A stretch of DNA of 64,000 nt. Origin: Aliishimia sp963678085 (lineage in GTDB: Bacteria > Pseudomonadota > Alphaproteobacteria > Rhodobacterales > Rhodobacteraceae). Shown here piece by piece: positions 52,984 through 61,378 of this stretch. Where the stretch lies: contig OY782680.1 in the NCBI GenBank assembly GCA_963678085.1, positions 1,240,001-1,304,000 on the forward strand, given 5' to 3'. The notes below the pieces were generated by a model. The model was not told the DNA's origin. It saw only the letters and a list, made by a program, of their open reading frames with translations, and did no database searches. The translations under genes and the position numbers were made by a program. Position 1 is the stretch's first letter. Every line of letters begins with the position of its first letter.

Positions 52984-55229
52984 TGGCACCTAAAAAGCCC
53001 TTTACGCTGGAGATTAAGAACGGGCAAAAAGACAAGACACCTGCCGCGGCGCTGCACCCCTTGCCCGCAATTGTGCCCAGCAAGCGAGATGCGCACCGCG
53101 AAAAACTAGAGGCGCGCGCACAGCTTATTGCGGTCTATGCGGGGGTTTTGGGGATTGAGGCCTCCAGTGCGGATATCGTCGAAACGCTCCTGGCTGAAAT
53201 GCCTGGGGATGCAAAGGGCGCGCAAGAAATCGCCGCCATCGAAGCCGGGCTGCGCCGCGCCGGGCTTGTCACCCATGCCAGCGAAATCTCCGCGCCAAGC
53301 GCAAAGGGCCTGCCCGCCTTGGGCCTGATGACCAGCGGTCAAGTGCTGCTGATCTTGGGCTTTGAGGATGGCGAATACATAATCTATGACAAAACTTGCC
53401 CCGGCAATCGCGCCCAGGTGCCCGGTGCCGAGTTCCTGCCCTTTTTCACCGGCCAGCTCATCCAGGCAGAGGCAAAGCTGGCGCAGCTTGAAACCTCTCA
53501 CAAGCTCGACACGCGCAAGGGGCATTGGTTCTGGGGGCATTTCCGCCGCTTTCGTCGCTACATGGCCGAGATCGCGCTGGGATCTTTCGTTGCGAATATC
53601 CTCGCCGTGTCTGTTGCGCTGTTTTCGCTGCAAGTTTATGATCGCGTGATCCCGCATCAATCGGAGGCCACGCTTTGGGTGCTGGGGATTGGCGCGGCCC
53701 TGGCGCTGCTCTTTGAGGGCTTGCTGAAAATCGCGCGGGCGCGGCTGATGGATGGGGCCGGGCGGCAGATTGAGCTTTCTGTTCTGCAAACTCTGATGCA
53801 ACGCATTTTGGGCGCGCGCTCTGATACTGCTTCTGCGCCGCCCTCCATGCGCTTTAGCCAAATGCGTGAGTTCAGCTCTGTGCGTGAGTTCTTCACCGCC
53901 TCAACCATCGGCACGCTTGCGGATGTGCCTTTCATCTTCGTATTCTTGCTTTTGGTCGCCAGTATCGCCGGGCCGGTTGTGTGGGTTCTGATCCTCGGCG
54001 GGCTCTTGATGATCGTGCCCGGCTTTTTCCTGCAAAAACGTATGATCCGCCTGACGCAAGAAACCCAAGGGGCCTCGGCTAAGTCAGGCCGCGTGTTGCA
54101 AGAAGCGATCTATGAGCTGGACACCGTGAAAACCCAGCGCGCCGAAGAGCGTATGCAACGGCTCTGGTCTGAGCTTACCGCGCTTTCGGCCCTGAAATCC
54201 AGCGAGCAGCGCAAGCTTGCCGCGACCATCACCTTTTGGAGCCAGGGCGTGCAGCAAGCCACCTATGTGGGCGCGGTCATTGCAGGGACATATATGGTTT
54301 TCGCCGGGCAGCTAACCGTGGGCGCCATTATCGCTGTCGGCATTCTCACCTCGCGCACCCTATCGCCTTTGACTGGACTTGCGGGCACGATGGCACGTTG
54401 GGGCACGGTGAAAACCGCCTTGCAAGGGCTCAACCAAATCGCTGAGGCCCCGCAAGACACTGCGCAAGATCGCAGCTATCTGCGCCGCAAGTCGCTGAGC
54501 GGTGCCTATGATTTCCATGAGGTCACCTTTCGCTATGAAGAAGAAAGTGCTGCGGTGGTCGAGTTACCCGCGTTGCGTATTCTGCCGGGGCAAAGGCTGG
54601 CTGTGCTGGGGGCTAATGGCTCGGGCAAATCCACGTTCCTCAAACTGCTCTCTGGACTATATGCGCCGCAAACAGGTCGCGTGCTGATTGATGGCACGGA
54701 GATGTCGCAAATCGCGCCCAAGGATCTACGTCGCTCTATTGGTTATCTGGGCCAAGATGTGCGGCTCTTTGCGGGAACATTGCGCGACAATCTAAACCTG
54801 ACTCTGCTTGAGCGGGATGATGACCGCTTGCTCGCCGCGCTCGATTTTGCGGGGCTGGGCACCTATGTGCGGGGCCATAGCAAGGGGCTTGATCTAGAGA
54901 TCCAAGATGGCGGGCAGGGCCTGTCCATCGGGCAGCGCCAATCTATCGGCTGGGCGCGGCTTTGGCTGCAAGATCCACAAATTTGCCTGCTGGATGAACC
55001 CACGGCCGCGCTGGATCAAGCGCTTGAGGCAGGGTTGATCAAACGCCTTGGCGCTTGGCTTGAGGGGCGCACCGCGATCATTGCCACGCATCGTGTGCCG
55101 ATCCTTGCCCTGACCAATCGCACCATGGTGCTGCAAGCGGGTCGGCTTTGCGTGGATGGGCCGCAAAACCAGGTGCTGCACCATCTGAGCGGCGGCAAGG
55201 TGGCGAAACTCCCCGAGGTGGTGGCATGA
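52983..55229 (+). CDS. Type I secretion permease/ATPase (LapB-like, with degenerate C39 domain)
   Basis: The exporter has 748 residues. Residues about 35-165 form a C39-peptidase-like domain without the catalytic Cys, typical of adhesin exporters that do not cleave their cargo. Membrane helices span about 195-460. The ATPase has Walker A LGANGSGKST at about 541-550 and Walker B ICLLDEPTAALDQ. The signature reads GLSIGQRQ in place of the usual LSGGQ, with Ile for the first Gly. It pairs with the following HlyD-type protein; its stop overlaps that start (ATGA). Confidence 0.92.
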   Translation: MAPKKPFTLEIKNGQKDKTPAAALHPLPAIVPSKRDAHREKLEARAQLIAVYAGVLGIEASSADIVETLLAEMPGDAKGAQEIAAIEAGLRRAGLVTHASEISAPSAKGLPALGLMTSGQVLLILGFEDGEYIIYDKTCPGNRAQVPGAEFLPFFTGQLIQAEAKLAQLETSHKLDTRKGHWFWGHFRRFRRYMAEIALGSFVANILAVSVALFSLQVYDRVIPHQSEATLWVLGIGAALALLFEGLLKIARARLMDGAGRQIELSVLQTLMQRILGARSDTASAPPSMRFSQMREFSSVREFFTASTIGTLADVPFIFVFLLLVASIAGPVVWVLILGGLLMIVPGFFLQKRMIRLTQETQGASAKSGRVLQEAIYELDTVKTQRAEERMQRLWSELTALSALKSSEQRKLAATITFWSQGVQQATYVGAVIAGTYMVFAGQLTVGAIIAVGILTSRTLSPLTGLAGTMARWGTVKTALQGLNQIAEAPQDTAQDRSYLRRKSLSGAYDFHEVTFRYEEESAAVVELPALRILPGQRLAVLGANGSGKSTFLKLLSGLYAPQTGRVLIDGTEMSQIAPKDLRRSIGYLGQDVRLFAGTLRDNLNLTLLERDDDRLLAALDFAGLGTYVRGHSKGLDLEIQDGGQGLSIGQRQSIGWARLWLQDPQICLLDEPTAALDQALEAGLIKRLGAWLEGRTAIIATHRVPILALTNRTMVLQAGRLCVDGPQNQVLHHLSGGKVAKLPEVVA

Positions 55230-56407
55230 GCAGTGTTGAGACCAGCCTGAATGCACAAGTGGCCGCAGATATGCGTGGGCCCAGCTGGATCATTATCCTG
55301 ACAACACTGGCTCTGGGTGTGTTTTTGTCTTGGGCCGCTTTTGCGCCGCTCGATGAGATTGTGCGCGGGCAGGGGGCTATGGTGTCCTCGTCCAAACCGC
55401 AGATCGTGCAGAACCTTGAGGGCGGGATCCTGGCGGAGCTGATGGTGAAAGAGGGCGATATTGTTGAGGCCGGGGATGTGCTGGCGCGGCTGCATAGCAC
55501 CAAATTCCAGACTTCAGTGGATGAGATCGAGGACCAGATCGCTGTGCTGGACACGCGCCAGCTGCGTCTTGAGGCTGAGCTGGCCGGGCAGTTTGATTTT
55601 CATGTGCCAGAGGCATTGGCAGCACGCACTCCGCATATTGTGGCCTCTGAACGTGCGCTGCTCAAAGCGCGGCAATCCGATTTCGTGAGCCGCAGCGAAG
55701 GGGCGCAGGCCGTGCTGCAACAGGCCAAGCAGGAAATGGATCTTCTGGACAAGCTCTTTAAGCAAAAGGTGGTGGCGCTGATTGAGGTCACGCGGGCGCG
55801 CAAAGCCTATGCGGATGCCAAGATCCGGCTGGACGAGATTGTCACGCAAACCGAGCTGGAACGGGCGCAGGAATATTCAGATGTGCTTAAGGAGGCCGCG
55901 CTGTTGCGCCAGACCTTGAAGGCGAGCCAGGACCAGCTGACACGCACGGTTCTGACAGCGCCCATGCGCGGGATTGTGAACCGGCTGAGCGTGACGACCA
56001 TTGGCGGAGTGGTGCAGCCCGGCCAAGAGCTGGCGCAGATCATTCCGGTGGATGAGGAGCTCTATCTAGAGGCGCGGGTGAAGCCGCAAGATATCGCCAA
56101 TGTGCGCCCCGGTCAAAGCGCCACGGTGAAGCTCTCGGCCTATGATTATACGATCTTTGGATCGCTCCCGGGCAAGGTGACCTTTATCTCGGCAGATACG
56201 TTCGAGGATGAAACCCGCCGCGATGCCCAGCCCCATTATAAAGTGAGCCTCGCGGTGGATATGGATGCGCTGACGGATAGGCAACGCAGCATTGAGTTGC
56301 GCCCTGGCATGCTTGCTGATGTAGAGCTGCATACGGGCGAGAAAACCGTGCTGCAATATCTGCTCAAACCGCTTTATAAATCATCTGAGGCCTTCCGCGA
56401 GCCTTAA
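55226..56407 (+). CDS. HlyD-family membrane fusion protein (LapC-like)
   Basis: The protein has 393 residues from ATG 55226. One N-terminal helix (WIIILTTLALGVFLSWAAF) anchors it in the inner membrane. Biotinyl-lipoyl halves (VQNLEGGILAELMVKEGDIVEAGDVLARL) flank a coiled-coil hairpin (about 90-230). The C-terminal beta domain has TAPMRGIVNRLSVTTIGGVVQPGQEL. It bridges the ABC exporter and the TolC-like channel. Confidence 0.93.
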   Translation: MSSVETSLNAQVAADMRGPSWIIILTTLALGVFLSWAAFAPLDEIVRGQGAMVSSSKPQIVQNLEGGILAELMVKEGDIVEAGDVLARLHSTKFQTSVDEIEDQIAVLDTRQLRLEAELAGQFDFHVPEALAARTPHIVASERALLKARQSDFVSRSEGAQAVLQQAKQEMDLLDKLFKQKVVALIEVTRARKAYADAKIRLDEIVTQTELERAQEYSDVLKEAALLRQTLKASQDQLTRTVLTAPMRGIVNRLSVTTIGGVVQPGQELAQIIPVDEELYLEARVKPQDIANVRPGQSATVKLSAYDYTIFGSLPGKVTFISADTFEDETRRDAQPHYKVSLAVDMDALTDRQRSIELRPGMLADVELHTGEKTVLQYLLKPLYKSSEAFREP

Positions 56408-56416
56408 TCCACTGGG

Positions 56417-56432
56417 GCCGCCTAACGGCGGC
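56417..56432 (+). terminator. Hairpin after the type I secretion operon
   Basis: GCCGCC (56417-56422) pairs perfectly with GGCGGC (56427-56432), loop TAAC, 10 nt after the HlyD-type stop, followed by ACTTGATTTTA. A second imperfect GC-hairpin (near 56466-56482) lies before the convergent dtd. Confidence 0.55.
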
Positions 56433-56494
56433 ACTTGATTTTATCGCGTTCAGGCCACGCAGGCCTTGGGGAGGCCCCCAAACCCCCGTTGCGA

Positions 56495-56941
56495 TTATGG
56501 GTGCTCTGTATCAAGCCAGATCGTGGTGGGGCCAGCATTGGTCAGGGAAACCTGCATCTCGGTCCCGAATTGGCCAGTTTGCACCTTTATGCCGAGGTTT
56601 TCGACATCTTTGCAAAATTGCTGATAGAGCGCTTTGGCTTCATCGGGCGGGCAGGCGCGGGAAAAGCCGGGGCGGTTGCCGCGCGAGGTATCTGCGGCCA
56701 GGGTGAATTGCGACACGATCAGCGCCGCGCCGCCAGATTGCAGCAGGGAGAGGTTCATTTTGCCGGCCTCATCACTAAAGATGCGCAGTTTTGAGATTTT
56801 CGCGGCAAGCTTTTGGCTGGTCTCGACCGTATCGCCCGGCATGGCGCATATCAGGATCAACAGGCCGGGTCCGATTTTTCCGATGGTTTCGCCTGCGACA
56901 TCGACTTGGGCCTGGCTGACCCGTTGCAGAAGTGCTCTCAT
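56495..56941 (-). CDS. dtd: D-aminoacyl-tRNA deacylase
   Basis: The protein has 148 residues from ATG 56941 (MRALLQRVSQAQVDV). It hydrolyses D-amino acids from mischarged tRNA. Cross-subunit motifs are present: SQFTLAADTSRGNRPGF and the C-terminal NAGPTTIWLD (Gly-cisPro-type NxGP loop). It is the last gene of the array operon, its start overlapping the nitroreductase stop by 4 nt. Identity is secure; functional linkage to the array is not implied. Confidence 0.95.
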   Translation of the reverse strand: MRALLQRVSQAQVDVAGETIGKIGPGLLILICAMPGDTVETSQKLAAKISKLRIFSDEAGKMNLSLLQSGGAALIVSQFTLAADTSRGNRPGFSRACPPDEAKALYQQFCKDVENLGIKVQTGQFGTEMQVSLTNAGPTTIWLDTEHP

Positions 56942-57615
56942 GCCTCTCTCCAATCCACAAATTCATCGAGCGGAGCGCGCGCCGTTCGAAAACTATTGGC
57001 CGGGTGGCTCTCATCGCCGTAGCCAAAGGAGACGCCCGCGATCAGTAGGCGATCATCCCCAATTCCAAACCAGTCTTTCACGAATTCAGAATGAAAGGCG
57101 ATGGCGGCTTGGGGAACGGTGGCAATCCCATGGGCTTGCGCGGCAAGGCAAAAGGCGGTGATAAATCCGCCGCAATCCAGCGCGCCGTAGGGCCCAAGCT
57201 CTTTGGGGCTGTGGATCAGGGCAACGTGCGGTGCGCCAAAGAGGTTGAAGTTCTCTGCTGCTTGCTTGGTTGAGGCGGTGCGGTCGCCTTTGGTCACGCC
57301 AACCGCGCCGTAGAGTTGCCATCCGCAGATGCGGCGGCGCTCGCCATAGATGCCGGGATAGCTTTTGGGGCTCTCGAGATCGGGGGTGGTTTTTGCCCCA
57401 CTTGTTGCGTGCTCATAAAGTGCTGTGCGAAACCCATCTGTGGCTGGCCCCGATGTGAGCACAACGCCCCAAGGCTGGGCATTGCACCAGCTGGGGGTGT
57501 GGCGGGCTGTGTTTAGTACGCTTTCAATTGCACTGCGCGGCACCGGATCTGGGCGAAAGGCGCGGCAGGAAAAGCGTGCTTGCATAAGGGCGGTGAGTGT
57601 CTCGGCTTGGGTCAT
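56938..57615 (-). CDS. Nitroreductase-family FMN protein
   Basis: The protein has 225 residues from ATG 57615 (MTQAETLTALM). The FMN-binding N-terminus is ARFSCRAFRPDPVPRSAIE, then ARHTPSWCNAQPWGVVL; the C-terminal part has FSEF/FGIGDDRLLIAGVSFGYGD. The family reduces nitro compounds, quinones or enones with NAD(P)H. The start overlaps the zinc-ribbon gene's stop (ATGA), so both are translated together. Substrate is unknown. Confidence 0.9.
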   Translation of the reverse strand: MTQAETLTALMQARFSCRAFRPDPVPRSAIESVLNTARHTPSWCNAQPWGVVLTSGPATDGFRTALYEHATSGAKTTPDLESPKSYPGIYGERRRICGWQLYGAVGVTKGDRTASTKQAAENFNLFGAPHVALIHSPKELGPYGALDCGGFITAFCLAAQAHGIATVPQAAIAFHSEFVKDWFGIGDDRLLIAGVSFGYGDESHPANSFRTARAPLDEFVDWREA

Positions 57616-58718
57616 TTTGGTCCATAGAGTGCATAGAGATAGCCTGCGCCGCCAGCAAGGATGAGCCCAGCTAGCACCGCAAGCGCGATTTTCAGGGTGG
57701 AATAGGGGCGCTCGCCGCGCACTTGGCCACTGCGCCCATTCACCACAAAGCGGTAACTTTTGCCCCGATAGCGATAGGCGGCCAGCCAAATTGGCAGCAA
57801 GATATGTTTGAATGTCACATCAGAGAGCTCGGTGTCGATATGGCTGATACGCTGCCGGTCCCCGCCAATGTCGAATTTCACATCGCGCTCGATTATCCGG
57901 TCCATTTCCGTGCGGGCGGTTTTGAGGCCCTCTTCCAAGTCAATCGTGTAGCCTTCGGCGCGAAAGCCAGCCAGAAAGGCGGGATCATAGGGCTCAAGCG
58001 CGGCGAGATCCCAAGGTTGCAGGGCATCTGCATAGCGGCGGGGCAGGGATTTACTCGCCAGCACCAGCACATCATCAAAGAACCGCGCCACGCGGCCCGA
58101 GACCGGGCGCCATCGCACCTTTTGTGTGCGCACCTGCTTGGGTTTGCCATCGCGCATCACCGTGCGGGTGGTGTAATAGACCGTGCCGCGCTGACCGGAA
58201 TAGTGCGAGCGGGTCTGAGCATCAAAGGTCCAAAAGGGCGCATAGATCCCCTGCATTGTGCGCATCTGGCGCGCATATTGGCTAAGGCCCGAGGGCGCGA
58301 ACCACAAGCTTCCGAGCCAGTCATTCATGGCCGCGCGGGCCTCGCGCTCTTGCAGGGCAAAGGGCAGAATGGCGCGCGGTTTGATATGGCGATGCGCGCC
58401 GGTATCCGTGACCACGGGCGTTGCGCAAAACGGGCACTCAGTGGAATGCACATCTGGGTCAAATTCGACCTCTGCGGCGCAATTGGGGCAGGTTGAAACG
58501 CGGGTTTCCTCCATTTCCGCGTTAGGCAGCTGGGCTTGCAGCGCGCTGAGGAAGTCCAGCTCTTTGATAGGATGCAGGGTTCGTCCCGCCCCCTCAATCG
58601 CTTGTACCGCGCCGCAATGATCGCACGTCAGCTCTGTTTGCCCCGGATCAAAGCGCAGATCGGCCCCGCAGCTTTCACAGGGGAAACGGTGCTCTTGCGC
58701 TGTATCAGTCTCAGACAT
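57612..58718 (-). CDS. Double zinc-ribbon membrane protein
   Basis: The protein has 368 residues. Two zinc ribbons lie at the N-terminus: Cys14/17/32/35 and Cys77/80/95/98 (CESC, CDHC, CPNC, CPFC). A conserved beta-rich middle (YAPFWTFDAQTRSHYSGQRG, LLPIWLAAYRYRGKSYRF) follows, then one membrane helix at the C-terminus (about 343-364). Such proteins are sometimes labelled replication restart helicase-like, but no helicase motif is present. It follows the eight-gene membrane array by 53 nt, and an SPFH/GYF gene lies at the far end. A role in membrane or protein quality control is possible but unproven. Confidence 0.85.
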   Translation of the reverse strand: MSETDTAQEHRFPCESCGADLRFDPGQTELTCDHCGAVQAIEGAGRTLHPIKELDFLSALQAQLPNAEMEETRVSTCPNCAAEVEFDPDVHSTECPFCATPVVTDTGAHRHIKPRAILPFALQEREARAAMNDWLGSLWFAPSGLSQYARQMRTMQGIYAPFWTFDAQTRSHYSGQRGTVYYTTRTVMRDGKPKQVRTQKVRWRPVSGRVARFFDDVLVLASKSLPRRYADALQPWDLAALEPYDPAFLAGFRAEGYTIDLEEGLKTARTEMDRIIERDVKFDIGGDRQRISHIDTELSDVTFKHILLPIWLAAYRYRGKSYRFVVNGRSGQVRGERPYSTLKIALAVLAGLILAGGAGYLYALYGPK

Positions 58719-58771
58719 ATCGCCCCTTTCACCTGGGGAATGTCCACGGTTTTGCGCCGGGCTGCAAGTGT

Positions 58772-59293
58772 TTACTCGTCAAGCTTTGCAGTGTCTGCGG
58801 GCGGCGCGCCGGGGCCGATAATGCGTTGGATGATCCAGGCTGCAAGGGTACAGAGCAGGATGAAGCTAACAGAAAAACTAACGTCTTTCCACAATATTGG
58901 GCTGGAGGAGACGTTAAACCGAGACAGCCAGAAACCAACACCCATCAGGGAGGTGATAACAAAGAATGAGGACAGGAAACCTGCCATCAATGCGCGCTTA
59001 GGCGAAATTGGCCGCTTCATGAAGACCCGCAGCGGCACGCTTAGAAAGACCAAGGTCACGAGAGCGGCGGAAGGTATACCCACCATGAACATGACTTGAA
59101 GCCAGAGTGATCGGCGCTCGGGCACGGCCAACATACTCGCGTAATCTTGATGTGCTGTTAATGCGACAGACCCCGCCAGCCAACCAAAGCCGATCAGTAG
59201 GAACAGGGTTTTCAAGTATTGGCCCCAGCTATAGGGGCGTTCGGGGATTGCTCTTGTTGGTTGCATCGCTGATTCCATCTGGATCGAGGGCAT
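58772..59293 (-). CDS. Array unit A: four-helix QRIIGPG-family membrane protein
   Basis: The protein has 173 residues from ATG 59293, one nt after the unit B stop; further in-frame ATGs at 59278 and 59266 are also possible. The family signature is present: PYSWGQYLKTLFLLIGFGWL (helix 1), PSAALVTLVFLSVPLRVFM (helix 2; Arg replaces the usual Trp), RALMAGFLSS (helix 3), LLCTLAAWIIQRIIGPG (helix 4). It ends PADTAKLDE. The junction with unit B is nearly the same sequence as the B/C junction. Function unknown. Confidence 0.85.
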   Translation of the reverse strand: MPSIQMESAMQPTRAIPERPYSWGQYLKTLFLLIGFGWLAGSVALTAHQDYASMLAVPERRSLWLQVMFMVGIPSAALVTLVFLSVPLRVFMKRPISPKRALMAGFLSSFFVITSLMGVGFWLSRFNVSSSPILWKDVSFSVSFILLCTLAAWIIQRIIGPGAPPADTAKLDE

Positions 59294-59294
59294 A

Positions 59295-59816
59295 TTAGTC
59301 AAACACCTTGGCGATGTCCTTGGGCGGCTCACCAGGGCCGATGATCCTCTGGATGATCCAGGCTGACAGGGTGCAGAGTAGGATGAAGGGCACGACCCAA
59401 ATAAGTTCGTCTGTAAACATTGTGATACTGACGTTGCGCCAGCCCTCTGCCCAGACGCTGAGAAATGCAAAGACAATTATGAGAAGAGTTGAAGACAGAA
59501 ACCCCGCAAGGATCGCTCGCTGGGGCAGAATAGGGTGTCGCATCAGGAACCAGAGCGGGGCACTCAAGAACACGATAGCGGTGAGCGCAGCGCTCGGCAC
59601 CCCAAAGAGCAGCACAATGCCGATCCAAGCGAGGGGATTGCGCAGGGCAAGCGAATAGTTCGTTTGAACATCAGAGATCGTGATGAGGATAAACGCAACT
59701 AGCCAGCCAAACCCGATCAGCAGGAACAGGGTTTTCACATATTGGCCCCAGCTATAGGGGCGTTCGGGGGCTGCTCTTTGGGGTTGCATATCTGATTCCA
59801 TCTGGACTGAGGGCAT
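59295..59816 (-). CDS. Array unit B: four-helix QRIIGPG-family membrane protein
   Basis: The protein has 173 residues from ATG 59816 (MPSVQMESDM), with in-frame starts upstream at 59837 and downstream at 59801. It has YSWGQYVKTLFLLIGFGWL, IVFLSAPLWFLMRHP, RAILAGFLSS, CTLSAWIIQRIIGPG, tail EPPKDIAKVFD. The tail is the same as in unit C and close to that of H. The stop is 523 bp from the unit C stop, giving the repeat period. No Shine-Dalgarno is seen, so coupling to unit C is likely. Confidence 0.87.
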   Translation of the reverse strand: MPSVQMESDMQPQRAAPERPYSWGQYVKTLFLLIGFGWLVAFILITISDVQTNYSLALRNPLAWIGIVLLFGVPSAALTAIVFLSAPLWFLMRHPILPQRAILAGFLSSTLLIIVFAFLSVWAEGWRNVSITMFTDELIWVVPFILLCTLSAWIIQRIIGPGEPPKDIAKVFD

Positions 59817-59817
59817 A

Positions 59818-60285
59818 TTAGTCAAACACCTTGGCAATGTCCTTGGGTGGCTCGCCCGGGCCGATAATGCGCTGGATGATCCAGGCAGATAGGGTGCAGA
59901 GCTGGATGAAGAGAGCCCTCCATATCAATTGCTCCGTGCTGGGTATCTCCTCCATCAAGATCGAGAATGCTACGATGAGACAGGTTGAGACAACAAATCC
60001 CGCAAGTATCGCGCGGGCTGGCAAGATGGGGCGCCGCATGAGCCACCAAAGTGGCAGGCTCAAAAACACCACTGCCGTAAGCGCGGCGATAGGTATGCCA
60101 AAGAACAGCAACATGCTAATCCAGTGTAAGGGGTCGCGCAGGACAAGCGAATAGCTACGCTGAAGCTCTGTGATGCTCATCAAGATAAACACAACCAGCC
60201 AACCGAAGCCGATCAGCAAGAACAGGGTTTTAACATATTGGCCCCAGCTATAGGGGCGATGGGGAGCTGCCGGGATGGGGTCCAT
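59818..60285 (-). CDS. Array unit C: four-helix QRIIGPG-family membrane protein
   Basis: The protein has 155 residues from ATG 60285, with GGAAG upstream. It is closest to unit B: RPYSWGQYVKTLFLLIGFGWLVVF, VVFLSLPLWWLMRRPI, RAILAGFVVS, LCTLSAWIIQRIIGPG, and the same tail. It lacks the longer N-terminus of A and B (MPSxQMES). The middle loop before helix 4 is short. Function unknown. Confidence 0.87.
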   Translation of the reverse strand: MDPIPAAPHRPYSWGQYVKTLFLLIGFGWLVVFILMSITELQRSYSLVLRDPLHWISMLLFFGIPIAALTAVVFLSLPLWWLMRRPILPARAILAGFVVSTCLIVAFSILMEEIPSTEQLIWRALFIQLCTLSAWIIQRIIGPGEPPKDIAKVFD

Positions 60286-60352
60286 AGCTGACTTCCGTCT
60301 TTATCTATCTGATTTCACTCTTGTATCCGACAAGGGCCGCGAAAACATCCCC

Positions 60353-60826
60353 CTAAGGATCTTCACCGGATCGGCCGCCCGGCCCGATGATGCGCTGCAC
60401 CGCCCCAGCGGACAGGGTGCAGAGCAAGACAAAGAAAGCGCCAAATGTGGGCGCGTCCCAAAGCATCATCCAAAAAACGTGGCTGGACGGGGGAAAGTCA
60501 TTGCCGAGCCATACCCAATCATTGTGCAAGCCAAGGATCAGAGCAATAGAGGTAAGAAAGCCAGCAAGACACGCTCTGGTCAGCGTAATAGGCCATTTCA
60601 TAAAGACCCAAAGTGGCACACTCAGAAACACAACTGATACTAGGGCAGCTGCCGGTATTCCCAAAAACAACACAATGATCAGCCATTTGTCAATTTTATC
60701 AAAGCTGATAATGCCCATACAGAAAATTGTCATCAATATAGCGCCCGCCAGCCAACCGAACAGGGTCAAAAAGCCTAAGGCCTTCGCATATTGGCCCCAG
60801 CTATAGGCGCGTTTGGGAGATGTCAT
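60353..60826 (-). CDS. Array unit D: four-helix QRIIGPG-family membrane protein
   Basis: The protein has 157 residues from ATG 60826, with GGA upstream. It has RAYSWGQYAKALGFLTLFGWL, VVFLSVPLWVFMKWPI, RACLAGFLTS, LLCTLSAGAVQRIIGPG. The loop before helix 4 (VWLGNDFPPSSHVFW) resembles that in units F1 and G, so D, F1 and G form a subgroup distinct from A, B, C. Confidence 0.87.
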   Translation of the reverse strand: MTSPKRAYSWGQYAKALGFLTLFGWLAGAILMTIFCMGIISFDKIDKWLIIVLFLGIPAAALVSVVFLSVPLWVFMKWPITLTRACLAGFLTSIALILGLHNDWVWLGNDFPPSSHVFWMMLWDAPTFGAFFVLLCTLSAGAVQRIIGPGGRSGEDP

Positions 60827-60876
60827 TTGCTACGGTCCTTTCCTCATTATCTTACCCCAAGACAGGCACAGGCGGA

Positions 60877-61335
60877 TCACTGTTTTGTGCCGCTTGGCAC
60901 CTCGCCCGGCCCGATGATGCGCTGCATCGCCCCAGCGGACAGGGTGCAGAGTAGGATAAAGAGCAAGACCAGATCAAGAACAGCCAAGATTGAACCGTCA
61001 AGAAACGGGGAAATGCCCTCGTCCAAAACCCATGGCATCAAAATCAATCCGGTTGAGGAGGCAAGCCCGGCCAACAGCGCGCGCCTTCTCGAAATAGGGC
61101 GTTTCATGAACAGCCAAAGGGGGATGCTAAAGAGACCGATGGCGACAATGGCCGAGAGCGCTAGACCAGCGAGCCATAGTCCTAGGAACTCTGAAAGATC
61201 TTCTAGGAATGGAGCGGGCTCTCGCAACTCGCCAATCGTGACCGTGATCCCCCCGGAAATCCAGCCAAATAGCATCAACAAAGCGAGCGCATTCGCGTAT
61301 TGGTGCCGGGTATAGGCGCGTCTGCAAGGTGTCAT
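60877..61335 (-). CDS. Array unit E: four-helix QRIIGPG-family membrane protein
   Basis: The protein has 152 residues from ATG 61335, with AGGAG upstream. It diverges at the N-terminus (RAYTRHQYANALALLMLFGW) but keeps SIPLWLFMKRPIS, RALLAGLASS and LLCTLSAGAMQRIIGPGE. The first loop is unusually acidic (EDLSEF). Function unknown. Confidence 0.85.
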   Translation of the reverse strand: MTPCRRAYTRHQYANALALLMLFGWISGGITVTIGELREPAPFLEDLSEFLGLWLAGLALSAIVAIGLFSIPLWLFMKRPISRRRALLAGLASSTGLILMPWVLDEGISPFLDGSILAVLDLVLLFILLCTLSAGAMQRIIGPGEVPSGTKQ

Positions 61336-61378
61336 GCGGCTCCTTTCTCATCATCGAAGCTAAAACGGTGCTGCATTT

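Noticed and set aside
57612..58718. Replication restart helicase (PriA-like) label for the zinc-ribbon protein
   Set aside because: No Walker or helicase motif; only zinc ribbons and a membrane helix are seen.
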